In this document: piece by piece, positions 36,231 through 50,470 of the stretch
Numbering within the stretch: the stretch's first letter is position 1
How the letters are laid out: the number at the start of each line of letters is the position of its first letter
Assembly (NCBI GenBank): GCA_026745465.1
Contig: JACYXH010000746.1
Location: 189,523 to 253,522, forward strand
DNA: 64,000 nucleotides
Source: Lota lota
Taxonomy: Eukaryota; Chordata; Actinopteri; Gadiformes; Lotidae
Reading direction: 5' to 3'
Translations under genes and position numbers: made by a program
The notes under the pieces: model-generated
The model's input: the letters and a program-made list of their open reading frames with translations, nothing else
Told to the model about the DNA's origin: nothing
The model's database searches: none

Positions 36231-37080
36231 ATGTACCAAGTGAACAGACGATAGAGACCAAACAGAAACAAAATCCACTAAATGAACACAAGACATAATG
36301 AAAAGTGAATTCCAGGTAGGTTTGTTAAAACGTATTCATCCTTTCACCAGTGACTGAATGACTCAGTTACAGGATTGGAGACACTGGTTGTCACTACACG
36401 ACATTTAAACACAAGTGTAGGACGTTGGAGTTTAGCTTCAGGTGGGGTTGATATTATCTAACTAGGACGCTTGAGTTAGGTTGATATTATAATTCAATCT
36501 AACTGTATGTTTGGGTGGGGTAAAAATGATAACACAATCAAACAATTCTCGCCAACACCACCTTGAATTGAATAGATCATTCAACAGACACGTCTTCTTT
36601 ACTATAAGCAAAACAGTGAAATGCCTTGGTTTAGATGTGGTTCAGTCCAGCATGAACCAAGTCATAAACACTCCCGTTCAAAAGCATAGGTTGTGTAGGA
36701 CATGGCGGAGGTAGCAGCCTGTTTGTTTCTCAACACAGTCCTGTTCCTCTCACCGTCTCCAAAGTGGTACAGTCCATTCACAGACCTAGACATATCGCTC
36801 TCTGTTGTTTGGATCATTCATCCCATGTAGCAGTTGGCACTACAAGCCAATGTTTACAATGGGGTTTGTGAATGTTGCTTTTGATAACATGACGCTTTGC
36901 AGTTGGACGTTTCGATTTTGGATCCCACCTTTCTCAGAAAGAGTGTTGGCCTACTTTTAGTTTTCAAACAGGGAAACAACCTCAAAAAACGATCGTCTTC
37001 AAAACGTGGCTGTATTAAATAATGCAAAGCCATTTCTCATAAAGGCCCTCCACCGCGTCCTGCCATTCGCTCCACTAGTT
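36231..37080. other. Intergenic, no gene recognised
   Basis: Contains a single stray 27-bp minisatellite-like piece (TGTATGTTTGGGTGGGG near 36505). The breakpoint of the TRIM 3' half duplication lies at about 37090. Confidence 0.45.
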
Positions 37081-37085
37081 TACAC

Positions 37086-37763
37086 TTGGACTGTGTCCGT
37101 CCTCCGTCATACGTAGGGACCTTGAGGAGATCCCTGGATCAGCTGGAGGAGACACTGAACATGGAGATGAAGAAGCTGCGTGCTGCTGAACTGAAGAGGG
37201 TCCAGCAGTATGAAGTAGATGTGACTCTGGATCCTGATACAGCTCATCCCCGTCTCATCCTGTCTGAGGATGGGAAACAAGTACATGATGGAGGTTTGTT
37301 GAAGAAACTCCCAGACAACCCTAAGAGATTTACACGACATCTATGTGTTCTCACAAAGCAGAGCTTCTCCTCAGGGAGATTTTACTTTGAGGTCCAGGTT
37401 AAAGACAAGACTGCATGGCATTTAGGAGTGGCCAGAGAGTCCATCAACAGAAAAGGTGTGATCATGTTGACCCCTGAGATGGGTTACTGGACTCTTTACT
37501 TAGACAACGATAAGTTGGTATTTAAAGATAACTGTGATGTCCGTCTCCCTCTGAGAGCTAAGCTCCAGAAGGTGGGGGTGTTTGTTGATTATGATGAGGG
37601 TCTGGTCTCCTTCTATGATGTGGAAGCCAGGGTTCATATCTGCTCTGTTATTGGCAGCACCTTTACTGAGCCTCTCTATCCATTCCTCTCCCCATGTCTC
37701 TATGATTATAAAGGTAAAAACTCTGCCCCCCTGATCATCTCACCTGTCAATCAAACAGACTAG
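37086..37763 (+). pseudogene. TRIM 3' half: coiled-coil end plus B30.2 domain, RING and B-boxes absent
   Basis: An open frame of 225 residues starting at a chance ATG (MDCVRPPSY). From codon 4 it matches the last 222 or so residues of the intact TRIM at 31.4 kb: RSLDQLEETLNMEMKKL, VTLDPDTAHPRLILSEDG, through NQTD at the stop. No RING or B-box lies upstream. The first 80 bp (37095-37174) are identical to 54336-54415 in the RING-bearing TRIM exon. It has no stop or shift, so it could encode a lone B30.2 protein if transcribed. 3'UTR and polyadenylation signal match those of the intact gene. Confidence 0.85.
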
Positions 37764-38632
37764 GACCCTTTGTTTGATAATAAAATAATCAAATGACCAA
37801 AACCACTAATGTTGTTTCCTGCATGGGAATCTCTACTATGTTGATCTGAGAGAACTGCATTAATGTTGTACTGCTTTCATTTGACAAGAAGGAATTCATT
37901 CGGAAAATAACCCTGACTATTGTAAAATATAACCCATGATACATGATTCGATTACATATACTATATTGATCAATATCTGATTACTGCTGAATGTTTTTTA
38001 TACATCTAACAATGTGAAATTGAGAAACATTTGCAGGTACATGTTAAAAATCTCTAGTTTCTTAAACAAAATGAGTATATTAGTTTATACTCCTGAAATA
38101 TGTGACAACAATCAAATGTTTGTACACTTTTTTTATTTCAATAAAAATGTACAAAAGGTAGACTGGGGTAATTTTCTGTGGAATAGTTACATTCTCTACA
38201 ATAGTTACTCAGTAGAATAGGTACATTCTCAGCACAATATGTATTTAGTAGAATAGCTACATTCTCTACAATATGTATTCAGTCGAATAGGTACATTCTC
38301 AGTACAATATGTATTCAGTAGAATAGGTACATTCTCTACAATATGTATTCAGTAGAATAGGTACATTCTCAGTACAATATGTATTCAGTAGAATAGGTAC
38401 ATTCTCCTTCGCTCTCTCCCCCTCCTTCCCTCATTCTCTTCCCCTCCTCTCACTCCCTCCCTTCCTCTCTCCTTCCCTCTCAGTGTCTCTTCTCTCTACC
38501 TATTTTCCCCTCCCTTTCCCTCTCTCCCTCTCTCTCTCCCACCTTCCCTCACCCCCCCTCCCTCCCTCTCCCTCCCTCTCTCCTACAGTGAAGCTGACTC
38601 TCATCGATGTCTCTGTGTCAACAGCATTGGGC
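37764..38632 (+). other. 3' flank of the TRIM half, inverted copy of 30115-31398
   Basis: Starts with the shared 3'UTR (GATAATAAAATAATCAAATG), then TTCAGTAGAATAGGTACATT repeats at 38200-38400, then CT-rich DNA and the AAGCTGACT repeat, the same order as on the minus strand at 31.4-30.1 kb. It confirms that the duplication includes gene and flank. Confidence 0.8.
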
Positions 38633-38637
38633 CTGTG

Positions 38638-39109
38638 TGTCACTCCGTCCACTGCCGCCACCTAGCGGGCGCCGGCTGCCACTTCTCCACGTGCTTCTGT
38701 TTACACACACTGCCAGCAATCACCAATCTACGCTCCCTCTTTCTCCACCGCGCTTCCTAGCAGCTGGCGCCAGTTCGTTGTTACTCTCCACCCGGTAGTA
38801 TCTTCGTTCCCGCTATCCTGACTCTCGTGATTCTCTCTCTCTCTCTCTCTCTGCCTGTCCCTAGCTTGCCCTCTTCCTGTGTCCAGCTTCCCTCCGGATT
38901 CCGGTACCTGCTGTGACCTTGGCCTGCCCGACCACCCGCCTATCGCCCAGCCCCTGTCCGCCTGACTGTCCGCCTGCCGCCCAACTCTTGGCCGCCTGAC
39001 CGCGACTAGCCCAGCCCCTGTCTACTTCCCGTGAATAAATCCCTTTGAACCCTCCTTCGTCTCTGTCTCCTGTGTCCTGCATTTGGGTCCCTCGTTCCGT
39101 ACTATAACA
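38638..39109 (+). mobile_element. Solo LTR, 472 bp, with five-base target duplication
   Basis: Starts TGTCACTCCG and ends CTATAACA. CTGTG lies on both sides (38633-38637 and 39110-39114), splitting a sequence that is continuous elsewhere (GGGCCTGTGTCTTCC at about 39255). It contains a GTGAATAAATCCCTTTG signal near 39030. The same family, inverted and longer, is at 55766-56310 (shared GCCGGCTG(C/T)CACTTC). It is probably a Ty3/gypsy-type LTR. Confidence 0.88.
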
Positions 39110-39114
39110 CTGTG

Positions 39115-39880
39115 TCTGCCATGTTCAGTTAAAGTTCATATCTCTCTCCCTCCCCCTCCCCCTCTCTCTCCCACATTCCCTCTTCCCCCCTCCCTCCCTC
39201 CCTCTTTCCTACAGTGAAGCTGACTGTCATCGATGTCTCTGTGTCAACAACATTGGGCCTGTGTCTTCCAATCTAAATGTTCAGTTAAAGTTCATATCTC
39301 TCTCCATCTCTCTTTCCCCTCTCATCTTGTTCGTGCTTTTTATACGTTTAATGATATCGAATTCCAAACGACTACAGGAAGTAGTCGTTTGTGTTCATTT
39401 TGATAACAATCAAAATCAGGCAGTGTGGCCCTAGCTTTAGATGGGGCCCCACACTGAGGTAACTTGACAGAAAGAGACCCATTTGAACTCTAAACCCTGT
39501 TTGATTCTGTGTTGTTGTTTTTCATTTGTTTCTTTGGGCAGGCGTCACCATCTGTCGTCAGAACAATTTATAGTGAGTCATTTATTAAACGTTTGTATCA
39601 ATAAGCGTCTTACAGTGAATTCAGTTGAAAACGAATAAAAATGGATTAAACAAACCGTTTCCTACTTTTTTTTTTATTCTTGCATGCTTTTGCAGATAGA
39701 AGCTTCATGACCACATTTCAGAGCACCCATCACTGATCCACAGCTACTCAGGAATATATTGATGACTACTTTGTTGAGGTCCTTACGTTTAGGATTGCAG
39801 ACCCATGCAGACGAGGTGTTTCTTCATCCTCTTCTTGAAGGCATGACCTCTACTTGATGCGGCGTCTCTGACCACAGCAG
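39115..39880. other. Intergenic; second AAGCTGACTGTCATCGATG repeat
   Basis: 39115-39330 repeats the CT-rich plus AAGCTGACTGTC segment, so this unit is tandemly duplicated and one copy carries the LTR. The remainder has no recognised gene. Confidence 0.5.
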
Positions 39881-39882
39881 GG

Positions 39883-40478
39883 TTGCGTTGCTACATCAGC
39901 CTGGAGGAAGCTCCTGCCAAGGCTTCAGGTGTTAGCCCTGAGGAGGGACAAGGCATGGCTTGGTGGGAGCCTCCCAGTGGTTCCACCTGGGACATGAGCC
40001 GAGGGTTGCAGCGCTTCCAAGTCTGCTGGACGGTTGGGAGTGTGCATCTCCCCCTTCCTCCTCCTCCTCCTCCTCCTCCTCCTCCTCCTCCTCCTCCTCC
40101 TCCTCCTCCTCTTCCCCTCGTCCTCCTCTTCCCCTGCCCTCCCTCCCTCACCACCTCCTTCTACTTCCTCGTCCTCCTCCCTCGTCCTCTTCTCCTCCTC
40201 CTCTTCCCCTCCTCCTCCCTCGTCCTCCTCTTCCCCCGCCCTCCCTCACCACCTCCTTCTACTTCCTCCTCCTCCAGCTCCTCCCTCATCCTCCTCCCCC
40301 CCTCTCTCACCACCTCCTTCTACTTCCTCCTCCTCCTCCCCCCCTCCTCCCCCCTCCACCACAGAAGCGGGCCCCCATGATGCTCTCCAAGAAGCCCAAC
40401 AACGCGTGCTCGGCCGGGGTCAACTACACCCCCGACCTCACCAAGGACCTGTCCTCCACCCGCTCCACCTTCCTCCTC

Positions 40479-40480
<2 letters not shown>
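39883..40480 (+). other. Unassigned open stretch with (CCT)n
   Basis: Open frames exist in all plus frames because of a (CCT)n run at 40052-40110 and CCTCCTC-rich DNA up to 40350. The parts outside the repeat (LEEAPAKASGVSPEEGQG; KRAPMMLSKKPNNACSAG) have mixed composition and could be exons of an unknown gene, but I recognise no family. Confidence 0.3.
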
Positions 40481-40482
<2 letters not shown>

Positions 40483-40576
<94 letters not shown>

Positions 40577-40660
40577 TCACTCACATACAACCTCACACAC
40601 ACACACATACATACACACACACACATACACACATATACACACACACACTCACAATCACAG
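40483..40660. repeat. (CA)n microsatellite with degenerate CACATA tail
   Basis: Perfect CA for about 90 bp, then CACACATACATACAC-type imperfect sequence. Confidence 0.96.
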
Positions 40661-41600
40661 CTGCGATGATGTGTACACTTAACCAAAGCTAGCTCACTGA
40701 ATGGGGAACTTCGGTTGTTCTCGTCTTCTGTTTCATAACGGTCGGAACGGAACGTCATTGGGCGACTTCCTGTTGGGCGTGCCGGTCAACGGCCACAGAC
40801 GGAACGCTGGACTACTTGTTTATTTAGTTTGTGTTTTGTTTCTGTACGTTTTGTTTCTATCAGGGGAACAAGGCGCTAAACGGTGGTCCTCATTCCTCTG
40901 AATACAGTGAGGCCATTCTATTGGCTGATCTCATCCTAGACATTTCTGTTAGGCGTTCTCCTGACTTTATTAAGTTGAATAAAGTCATGTAGAAACAACA
41001 AGGAATGTTGAGTGAATATGTGTCCCAACGACTGTCCTCTCATATTTAGATAAAGATGATGGTCATTATAGTTTTGTGTTTGTAGTTACAGGACTGACGT
41101 GGTTTGACTCATATAAGGGAGGGGGGGCTATATTTTTCTGATTGACAACAGACAATGATGATCTGTGTGTGTGTGTGTGTGTGTGTGTAAGACAACTTTT
41201 ACTGCCAGGGGGTGCGCTAGTTCTTCAAACGGGGCAAACTTAAAAATTAGAAGAAGACAAGTTAAGAACAAGACATTTTTTTCTTCAACAGCAACACCGT
41301 ACACAGGTTTTGAATATATAACTATTATAGACTATACTATTGAGAGAATTGAAATGTGATACAAACAAAAATAAATCAATAAACAAGAGAAAAGAAAAGA
41401 CAGTGGCATAGAGCAACAGGGATGGGGTCTGCATGCAGCTGGGCCTCAAAAAGGCCTGAAGCCTTATCTGAACAGTTCTTCTGGAGGAAGATCTGCTTTT
41501 TGTCCTTTCCTGGTAATCATTCTGGATGAACGATCACCAGGAAGTAAATCTATTTCCTTTGTTCCTCAAATACCGATTGCAGCGCCGGGTACGTCGGAGC
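40661..41600. other. Intergenic, no gene recognised
   Basis: CG-containing part at 40690-40890, AATAAA at about 40977, short (TG)n at 41163-41188. Nothing with a known motif. Confidence 0.4.
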
Positions 41601-41939
41601 TCATCGATACTTAGATTAGATTACACAGAACGCCCTGATGCTTTAACACCAAACTAACTTTGTTAAAGTCCCGTGTTGGCCTCGCCTGGTCGGGTTCAAC
41701 CAAAGCGCACAGAGCGCGGCCCCACGTGTGGCGCCGCGCTCCAAACAGGACGCCGAGCACCGAGCACGCGCTGGTGGAATCCGACGAGGCGACACAATAG
41801 AGCACGTGAAGGTTGGTTTCGCTAAGCATCAACATCACGTGTTCACACGGAGCGCAGAAGACCCGTGTGGGGCTAACGCTACAGTACAACATGGCGCCCT
41901 GCAGACAGGACGGCAACAATGAGGGTTAGAGGTTCAACG

Positions 41940-42095
41940 TGTTGGACCCACCTTGGAATGTTTCTGTCCCGGCTCTCTGATTTAAAACGTCTTTTTCTTC
42001 GTCTCCGGAGAGGCTAACGCGTTCACGTCGTCTCTTCGTCATGTCGTCCCTTCGTCTGTTGGATTTGCGTAAACTTCCGTTTCCTGAACAAGAGA
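41940..42095 (-). promoter_or_regulatory. TRIM-type promoter and 5'UTR exon remnant, minus strand
   Basis: Minus-strand reading gives a box GGAAACGGAAGTT (42072-42084), then an exon ending CAGAAACATTCCAAG|GTGGG (exon end 41952), which parallels the TRIM 5'UTR exon end CAGAAACATTATCAG|GTGAG at 53174. A TATAAAGACC-like stretch lies at about 42095-42104. No TRIM coding exon follows; the 102-codon minus frame at 41919-41611 has no known motif. Confidence 0.45.
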
Positions 42096-42221
42096 GAGGG
42101 GTCTTTATACAGAGCTCCAGGCTCGGGCCCGCCCCCTCGGTAGCCTTCTGACACGCTCACAGACACAGCCACGCGCAGACACAGCCGCGCGCGCACACAC
42201 ACACACACACACCACACACAC

Positions 42222-42370
42222 AGCGCTGCTTGCGCCTCTACTTCCTACTCTGACTGAATCCGCTGTCTGCTGCTTTCATTGCTCTGCTGCTCGTGTGTGC
42301 ACTGTGCGCGTGCACGCCGGGGCGCGTTCCTGCAGCGAGCGCAGCGGCAATAAACACATCTGTTCTACTT
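42222..42370 (+). repeat. Dispersed repeat S, copy 4
   Basis: Matches 5505-5645 closely, preceded by a short CA run at 42193-42222. Confidence 0.78.
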
Positions 42371-42439
42371 CATGTAGGCTACGCCGTCTAGGCTTCGCCT
42401 TATGGGCTTGTGCCTTGGACCGCTGAGTGTGTATTTGGC

Positions 42440-42840
42440 TCCGTGCTTTCATATGCTTTACTGCGGAGCCCTAATGCGGACCAATAGAAACGGGCGGGGA
42501 TTACGCACACACCTACTCGAGCTGCTGAGAAGGATTCTCCGTCGTCAGGACGACTCGCTGCTGCATGTTCACTGCTCCACTAAACGCTGCTGCGTTTGTT
42601 CTACACGCAGAAACGCGTCAATCACATGCAGTTCACCTTTAGAATCAGTCAAACGCTTCTACATCCTGTTTATTGATGCGGGTTTTGTCATGACGGGATG
42701 TGCAAAGCGTGTTTATAATGTCTCCAGAGTTCAAATCTATAAAAGCTATGAGAATTGGAGACACACTTGTTGTCACTACACTGCGTCTTGCATTTCAACA
42801 CCATTAAGTTGGTGTTCAGCGTTGGGTGGAGGTGTGTGAC
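42440..42840 (+). promoter_or_regulatory. Promoter-like segment (CCAAT, GC box, TATA)
   Basis: GACCAATAGAAACGGGCGGGG at 42479-42499 combines a CCAAT box and GC box, and ATCTATAAAAGC near 42737 resembles a TATA box. It lies within an unassigned 145-codon frame. Which gene it would drive is unclear; NXPE lies 2 kb downstream. Weak evidence. Confidence 0.25.
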
Positions 42841-42879
42841 GTGTGGAGGACAGGTGCAGCGATGCACAGCCTTTCATCT

Positions 42880-43176
42880 TTTAGTTTCTCACACATTGCA
42901 CATTTTGTTCAACTTAATACTGTGAACATTTGCACATTCCATGGTCATATTTTGCAAATTCCTTCACAACTGTACAGCAACATTTTTAAAACATACTCTG
43001 TATATTCTGTCTTTTTTATATAGTCAGTTTATATTTTATATATTATTTCGAATTACAAATAATTCTATTTTCATATTTGTGTTTTGTTGTTGTTATTGCT
43101 TGCACCAAATACCAAGACAAATTCCTTGTACGTGTTACACTTCGTTGACAATAAAGCAAATTCTGATTCTGATTAA
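42880..43176 (+). mobile_element. LINE 3' end with ATTCTG tail
   Basis: AT-rich untranslated tail ending GACAATAAAGCAAATTCTGATTCTGATT, a typical short-repeat tail of fish L2/CR1-like elements. No coding part remains. Confidence 0.6.
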
Positions 43177-43312
43177 GTATTGATTATTTGAATGACTTCA
43201 ACAGACATCCAATATTGTTCCTGGTCTGTTTCCTGGTTTGATCCATGGTGTTTATGAAACTGTTTTACAGGCTAGACTTTTGATCATTGTAATTTCTTGT
43301 TTCATTACACCG

Positions 43313-43315
<3 letters not shown>

Positions 43316-43370
<55 letters not shown>

Positions 43371-43378
43371 GTGTGTGT
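43316..43378. repeat. (TG)n microsatellite
   Basis: TG run of about 62 bp with one GC interruption. Confidence 0.95.
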
Positions 43379-43394
43379 TAAATAAATAATCAAT

Positions 43395-43568
43395 GCTAAT
43401 TAGTTGAATAAGTAACTTGTCTTCCAAGGCGCGGGCATCAACCAATAGAAACAGAGTGAAACATTAAGTCACTGCAGCAGTCAGAGTGGCCATGATGAGT
43501 CAAACAACACAATGTTAGACGCTGTGGGGAAAATGTTAGTGGTTTCCTCTTGACAAGATAAGACCACC

Positions 43569-43610
<42 letters not shown>

Positions 43611-44126
43611 ACAGGAACCATGATGAGACAGAGAGAGAGAGAGAAGGGTAGGGCAAGAGAGAGAGATAAAGAGGATGAGAGGGGGTACTGAGAGAGGTGG
43701 AGATACAGAGAGGGGTAAAGAGAGAGATAAAGAGGACGAGAGAGGGGTACTGAGAGAGATGGAGATACAGAGAGGGGCAGAGAGAGAGAGAGATAAAGAG
43801 GATGAGAGGGGGTACTGAGAGAGGTGGAGATACAGAGAGGGGTAAAGAAAGAGAGAAAGAGAGATAAAGAGGATGAGAGGGGGTACTGAGAGATGGAGAT
43901 ACAGAGAGGGGCAGAGAGAGAGGCAGAAAGAGGTCGTGAGACGGAGAGAAAGGTAGAGAGAGGAAAGTAGAGAGAGTGGGGTGTTGCGAGAGAGAGAACT
44001 GTAGATAGAGTGTGCAGTAGAGCTAGTGAGATGTGATACACTCCTACACATACTAGTAGTGTGACAACATGCTGTTGTCTCAAGAGTGACTTGAGGTTTG
44101 TGTGAAAACTAATTTATCAGCAGCGT

Positions 44127-44178
<52 letters not shown>

Positions 44179-44190
44179 GTGAGAAAATAA
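43395..44190 (+). pseudogene. TRIM upstream module remnant 2, invaded by TG and GA repeats
   Basis: 43420-43560 matches the block CCAAGGCGCGGGCATCAACC ... GGTTTCCTCTTGACAAG seen before other TRIM 5' ends, followed by (TG)n (43572-43604) and GA-rich tandem sequence (43625-43990) and another TG array (44130-44180). The 5'UTR exon and start codon are not present, so only the far upstream part survives. Confidence 0.6.
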
Positions 44191-44740
44191 AACAAACTTG
44201 AAAGAGCCAGTGAACCCACTGTTTCTGCTGGAATTATCTTAAAGAGCCAGTGTTCTATGAAGGAGTGTTATAGCCATGGTTACGACCCACGCCAACTTTG
44301 TGATACTTTGTAATATAGCACCGGGGGCCTTAATGATCTGCTTACGCCACTGTCAACTTGCCATGTCTTGTGACGATGAAAGGCAATTGACTTAGTCCGT
44401 GTTATTTAGCTTACGTCAAAGATTACTGTTGGCCGATCACAAAGCTAGGAGGGCTTAAACTCACAACGCTAAAGCGTGCCGTAGCTCAGTGCTACACCGT
44501 GCCGTCGCTAGTACGGTTAATGTTAATGCTAATTCCAAGCTGCCTAATAGCGGACTCCTAAGTACATATTATGAACTAGTAGCAATTGTGTTGTTGGTCG
44601 TGTCGATTTACTATCACGTGTGATGAAACACACACACACACTCTAATCTATGAAAGTTATGTTTTTAATCCGTATCTCCTCTCTATTGTTTAAGCGTTGA
44701 CAAACCCCACTACTACTACTACCAAAATGTTGACCGTGGA
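44191..44740. other. Intergenic, upstream of NXPE
   Basis: No gene recognised. An inverted echo of 24900-24945 is at 44275-44325. NXPE exon 1 begins shortly after. Confidence 0.4.
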
Positions 44741-44772
44741 ATATGACTAAACATGGGAGAACAAGGGGGGTC

Positions 44773-47379
<2,607 letters not shown>

Positions 47380-47639
47380 TGGCAGAAGAAGGAAGGGGGG
47401 GGGGGGAGTAGTGGATTCAAATACTGGACAGATGCGTATCACTAAGACCCAGTACACTGGTTTTGAATTACCTTTGTTTTATGTTTAGACTTTTCTGTGA
47501 GAATGTGAAAACGCATTCCTGAATCCGTCTCCTCTAGACTGTTTGGATGCTGTGATAGGAACTTCCCTTGCACGGTGTGACGACTCTCTGACTGCTGGTT
47601 CCTCTGTGTTTGCCTCTCTGGTATGAGGAGCCAGTGGGC

Positions 47640-47745
47640 GGGGCTGAGAGTCAGTCTCTCTCTCTCTCTCTCTCTCACTCACTCACTCACTCTCTCTCTC
47701 ACTCACTCACTCACTCACTCACTCACTCACTCATTCATCCATCCA
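47640..47745. repeat. (CT)n/(ACTC)n tract downstream of NXPE
   Basis: CT run then CACTCACT repeats, about 100 bp in total. Confidence 0.9.
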
Positions 47746-47980
47746 TGAATCAATATTCATCATTCGGCTTCCCCGAATACTATTCATCCAGCCCCGATCC
47801 AATATTCAACAAAAGAAGAAGAAGAGAGAACAGATGTGTTTATTGCCGCTACGCTCGCTGCAGGAACTCGCCCCGGCGTGCACGCGCACAGTGCACACAC
47901 GAGCAGCAGAGCTATGAGAGCAGCAGACAGCGGATTCAGTCTGAGTAGGAAGTAGAGGAAGCAGCGCTCCGGGTTTGGTG

Positions 47981-48011
<31 letters not shown>

Positions 48012-48028
48012 GGGGGGGGGGGGGGGGG
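47745..48028 (-). repeat. Dispersed repeat S, copy 5 (longest), with TG and poly-G end
   Basis: 47810-47972 is the S core. It extends to 47745 with ATTCGGCTTCCCCGAATAC. The other side ends in (TG)n at 47977-48005 directly followed by about 22 G (48007-48028). Confidence 0.75.
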
Positions 48029-48309
48029 TATGTATGTGTGTGTGTTCAGTAAAGTGACATTCAATTGTGATATTTTGCACATTCCTGCACATCTGCACAG
48101 CTGCATTTTAAAAAGAGACTAACTATATATTCTGTATTCTTTATATAGTCCGTATGTATTTCATATATTGTTTCTTATTTAAATGATTACATTTTCATAT
48201 TTAATTTTCTTTGCACTCAAAACATTTAAATTCTGCTGAGAGTGTGAGTGCAGTATGAATATATATATATGTGTATATATTACTCTGTGTGTGTGTGTCT
48301 ATTAAATAA

Positions 48310-48490
48310 ATAGTGCTAATTAGTTAAATAAGTAACTTGTCTTCCAAGGCGCGGGCATCAACCAGTAGAAACAGAGTGAAGCATTAAGTCACTGCAGCAG
48401 TCAGAGTGGCCATGTTGAGTCAAACAACACAATGTTAGACGCTGTGGAGACAATGTTGGTGGTTTCCTCTTGACAAGTTAACACCACAGA

Positions 48491-48528
<38 letters not shown>

Positions 48529-48803
48529 AGGAACAATGAGTAAAAACCACTGCGCTAGCTATCAGGGGAGGACAGGAAGTCTTTTTCAGGAAACCAAAGT
48601 TACGCTTTAAACTCAAATCAAAGTCACACGAAGTGGAGGCACTTCTCTCTTTCTGGAGACAAAGAAAAACACATTTTAAACTATATAGTCTGACAGAAAC
48701 ATTATAAGGTGAGTCCAAAGAATAGAAAAAAGATATTTTTTACTTGATAAAAAAAATGTTTTCTCGGAATGGCCTGTGCTAACACTTCCTGGTCTGAAGT
48801 ATG
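48310..48803 (+). pseudogene. TRIM 5' end remnant 3
   Basis: Same order as at 9.7 kb: upstream block, TG array, ISRE-like GGAAACCAAAGTT (48589-48601), 5'UTR exon ending CATTATAAG|GTGAGT (exon end 48709), then a start region near 48768. The first base of the start codon context reads GGAATGGCCTGTGCTAACAC (MACANTSWSE), then the 27-bp minisatellite begins. RING to B30.2 are missing. Confidence 0.75.
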
Positions 48804-49240
48804 TTTGGGTGGTGTATCCAACTGACTATGTTTGGGTGGTGTATCCAACTAACTATGTTTGGGTGGTGTATCCAACTAACTATGTTTGGGTGGTGTATCC
48901 AACTGACTATGTTTGGGTGGTGCATCCAACTGACTATGTTTAGGTGGTGTCACCAACCTATGTATGTTTGGGTGGTGTCACCAACCTATGTATGTTTGGG
49001 TGGTGTCACCAACCCATGTATGTTTGGGTGGTGTCACCAACCTATGTATGTTTGGGTGGTGTCTCCAACTGACTGTATGTTTGGGTGGGGTCTGTAACTG
49101 ACTACATTTGGGTGGTGTCACCAAATGGCTATGTTTGGGTGGTGTCTCCAACTGACTATGTTTGGGTGGTGTCTCCAACTGACTGTATGTTTGGGTGGTG
49201 TCTCCAACTGACTATGTTTGTGTGGTGTCTCCAACTGACA
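48803..49240 (+). repeat. 27/31-bp minisatellite, second locus
   Basis: Same unit family and same start point as 10195-10520, with blocks of TATCCAACT, CACCAACC and CTCCAACTG variants arranged in a similar order. Confidence 0.9.
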
Positions 49241-49289
49241 TTGTGTGTGTGTACGTGTGTGTATGTTTTTGTATGTGCATGCATCAGTG

Positions 49290-49760
49290 TCTGTGCAGTT
49301 TTGCGTGTCTGAAGTCTTCAAAATCTTTCCCTGTAAACACGTGATGAGAGATGACGGTTAACATTGCTTCCTCTCTGAGACGTTCGAGTCTGCTTCCTCA
49401 TTTGAACTTCAGCCTTACGCAGTGAGCAGCGCTGAACTCAATCTCTCTCTAGATCCACTTTTAATCTATTAATAATTACAATATTTTATCATTTACATTT
49501 CCCTGATTTACTTGTGTTAGGAACACTTTAACCTCCTATTCTTCATTTATACTTTTATAACTTTATACCGTATGGGGCAGATAACATTTTCACGGAATAG
49601 ATAAGGTAAGCCTACAGTTTACTACAGTTGATATCGTCTTTAGGTTATTGGTATATTATAATGATCTCATCTCGGGAAATGTGTCAATTAAAGACAGTTC
49701 ACTTTAGAGAACTACAGTGTTAGTTTAATGTTTCACTATTGTGGTTTTCAAATGATATAA
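49290..49760 (+). promoter_or_regulatory. NLR promoter module, copy R3 (orphan)
   Basis: Plus-strand R module. The GAS-like site is TTCCCTGTA at 49327-49335 (one mismatch) and the E-box CACGTG is at 49338-49343. The 5'UTR exon ends ATAGATAAG|GTAAGCC (exon end 49605). No NLR coding exons follow; the next immune exons are the TRIM at 53.4 kb and the NLR-type B30.2 at 59.1 kb. It may be the start of an NLR locus whose centre was lost. Confidence 0.55.
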
Positions 49761-50092
49761 TAATATTAAATTACATATATTTTTACAAATATGTAAACAA
49801 ACCAAAATCACTATTAAAGCTGCACAACATACTTTGGCGATAAACAAGGAGTATAGGAGAAAACGGTGAGAAAGAAAAGACAACTTTGTGCACTGTTCAT
49901 TTGAATCTTCATTCAGATTATGTCCTGTTTGCAGAGAACATTAAGAACTTAGATTAGACTATAGAAGCAATATTTTTCCTTGACAGGTTATGTGCAGGTT
50001 TGACACAATTATTAACAAAGTCAGTAGTTAGACGACAGAGAGAGACAGAGAGAGACAGAGACACACACAAAGACAGAGAGGGATATAGACAG

Positions 50093-50094
<2 letters not shown>

Positions 50095-50133
<39 letters not shown>

Positions 50134-50419
50134 GAGAGAGACAGAGAGAGAGGCACAAAGAGACAGAGAGAGAGATGCAGAGAGTGTGTGTGTGTGTGTG
50201 TGCACGCGCATGGGCGTGCGTGTGTGGAAACAAATAAGCAATGCTAATTTGTTAAATAAGTCACTTCTCTTCCAAGGCGCGGGCATCAACCAATAGAAAC
50301 AGAGTTAAGCATTCAGTCACTGCAGCAGTCAGAGTGGCCATGATGAGTCAAACAACACAATGTTAGACGCTGTGGAGGAAATGTTAGTGGTTTCCTCTTG
50401 ACAAGTTAACACCTAAGAC

Positions 50420-50462
<43 letters not shown>

Positions 50463-50470
50463 AGGAACCA
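50095..50470 (+). pseudogene. TRIM upstream module remnant 4 with CA/TG arrays
   Basis: CA at 50096-50128, then from 50245 the CCAAGGCGCGGGCATCAACC block and TG at 50421-50459. It belongs with the 51160-51445 segment, split from it by GA-rich DNA. Confidence 0.6.

Noticed and set aside
43481..44083. Leu/Ser/Pro-rich frames on the minus strand (also 50406-51165)
   Set aside because: They arise from GA/CT-rich and 16-bp tandem repeats and contain no non-repetitive coding part.
44470..44560. tRNA-like GCCGTAGCTCAGTG segment
   Set aside because: It resembles an A-box fragment only. No B box at the right distance and no cloverleaf pairing could be drawn by eye.
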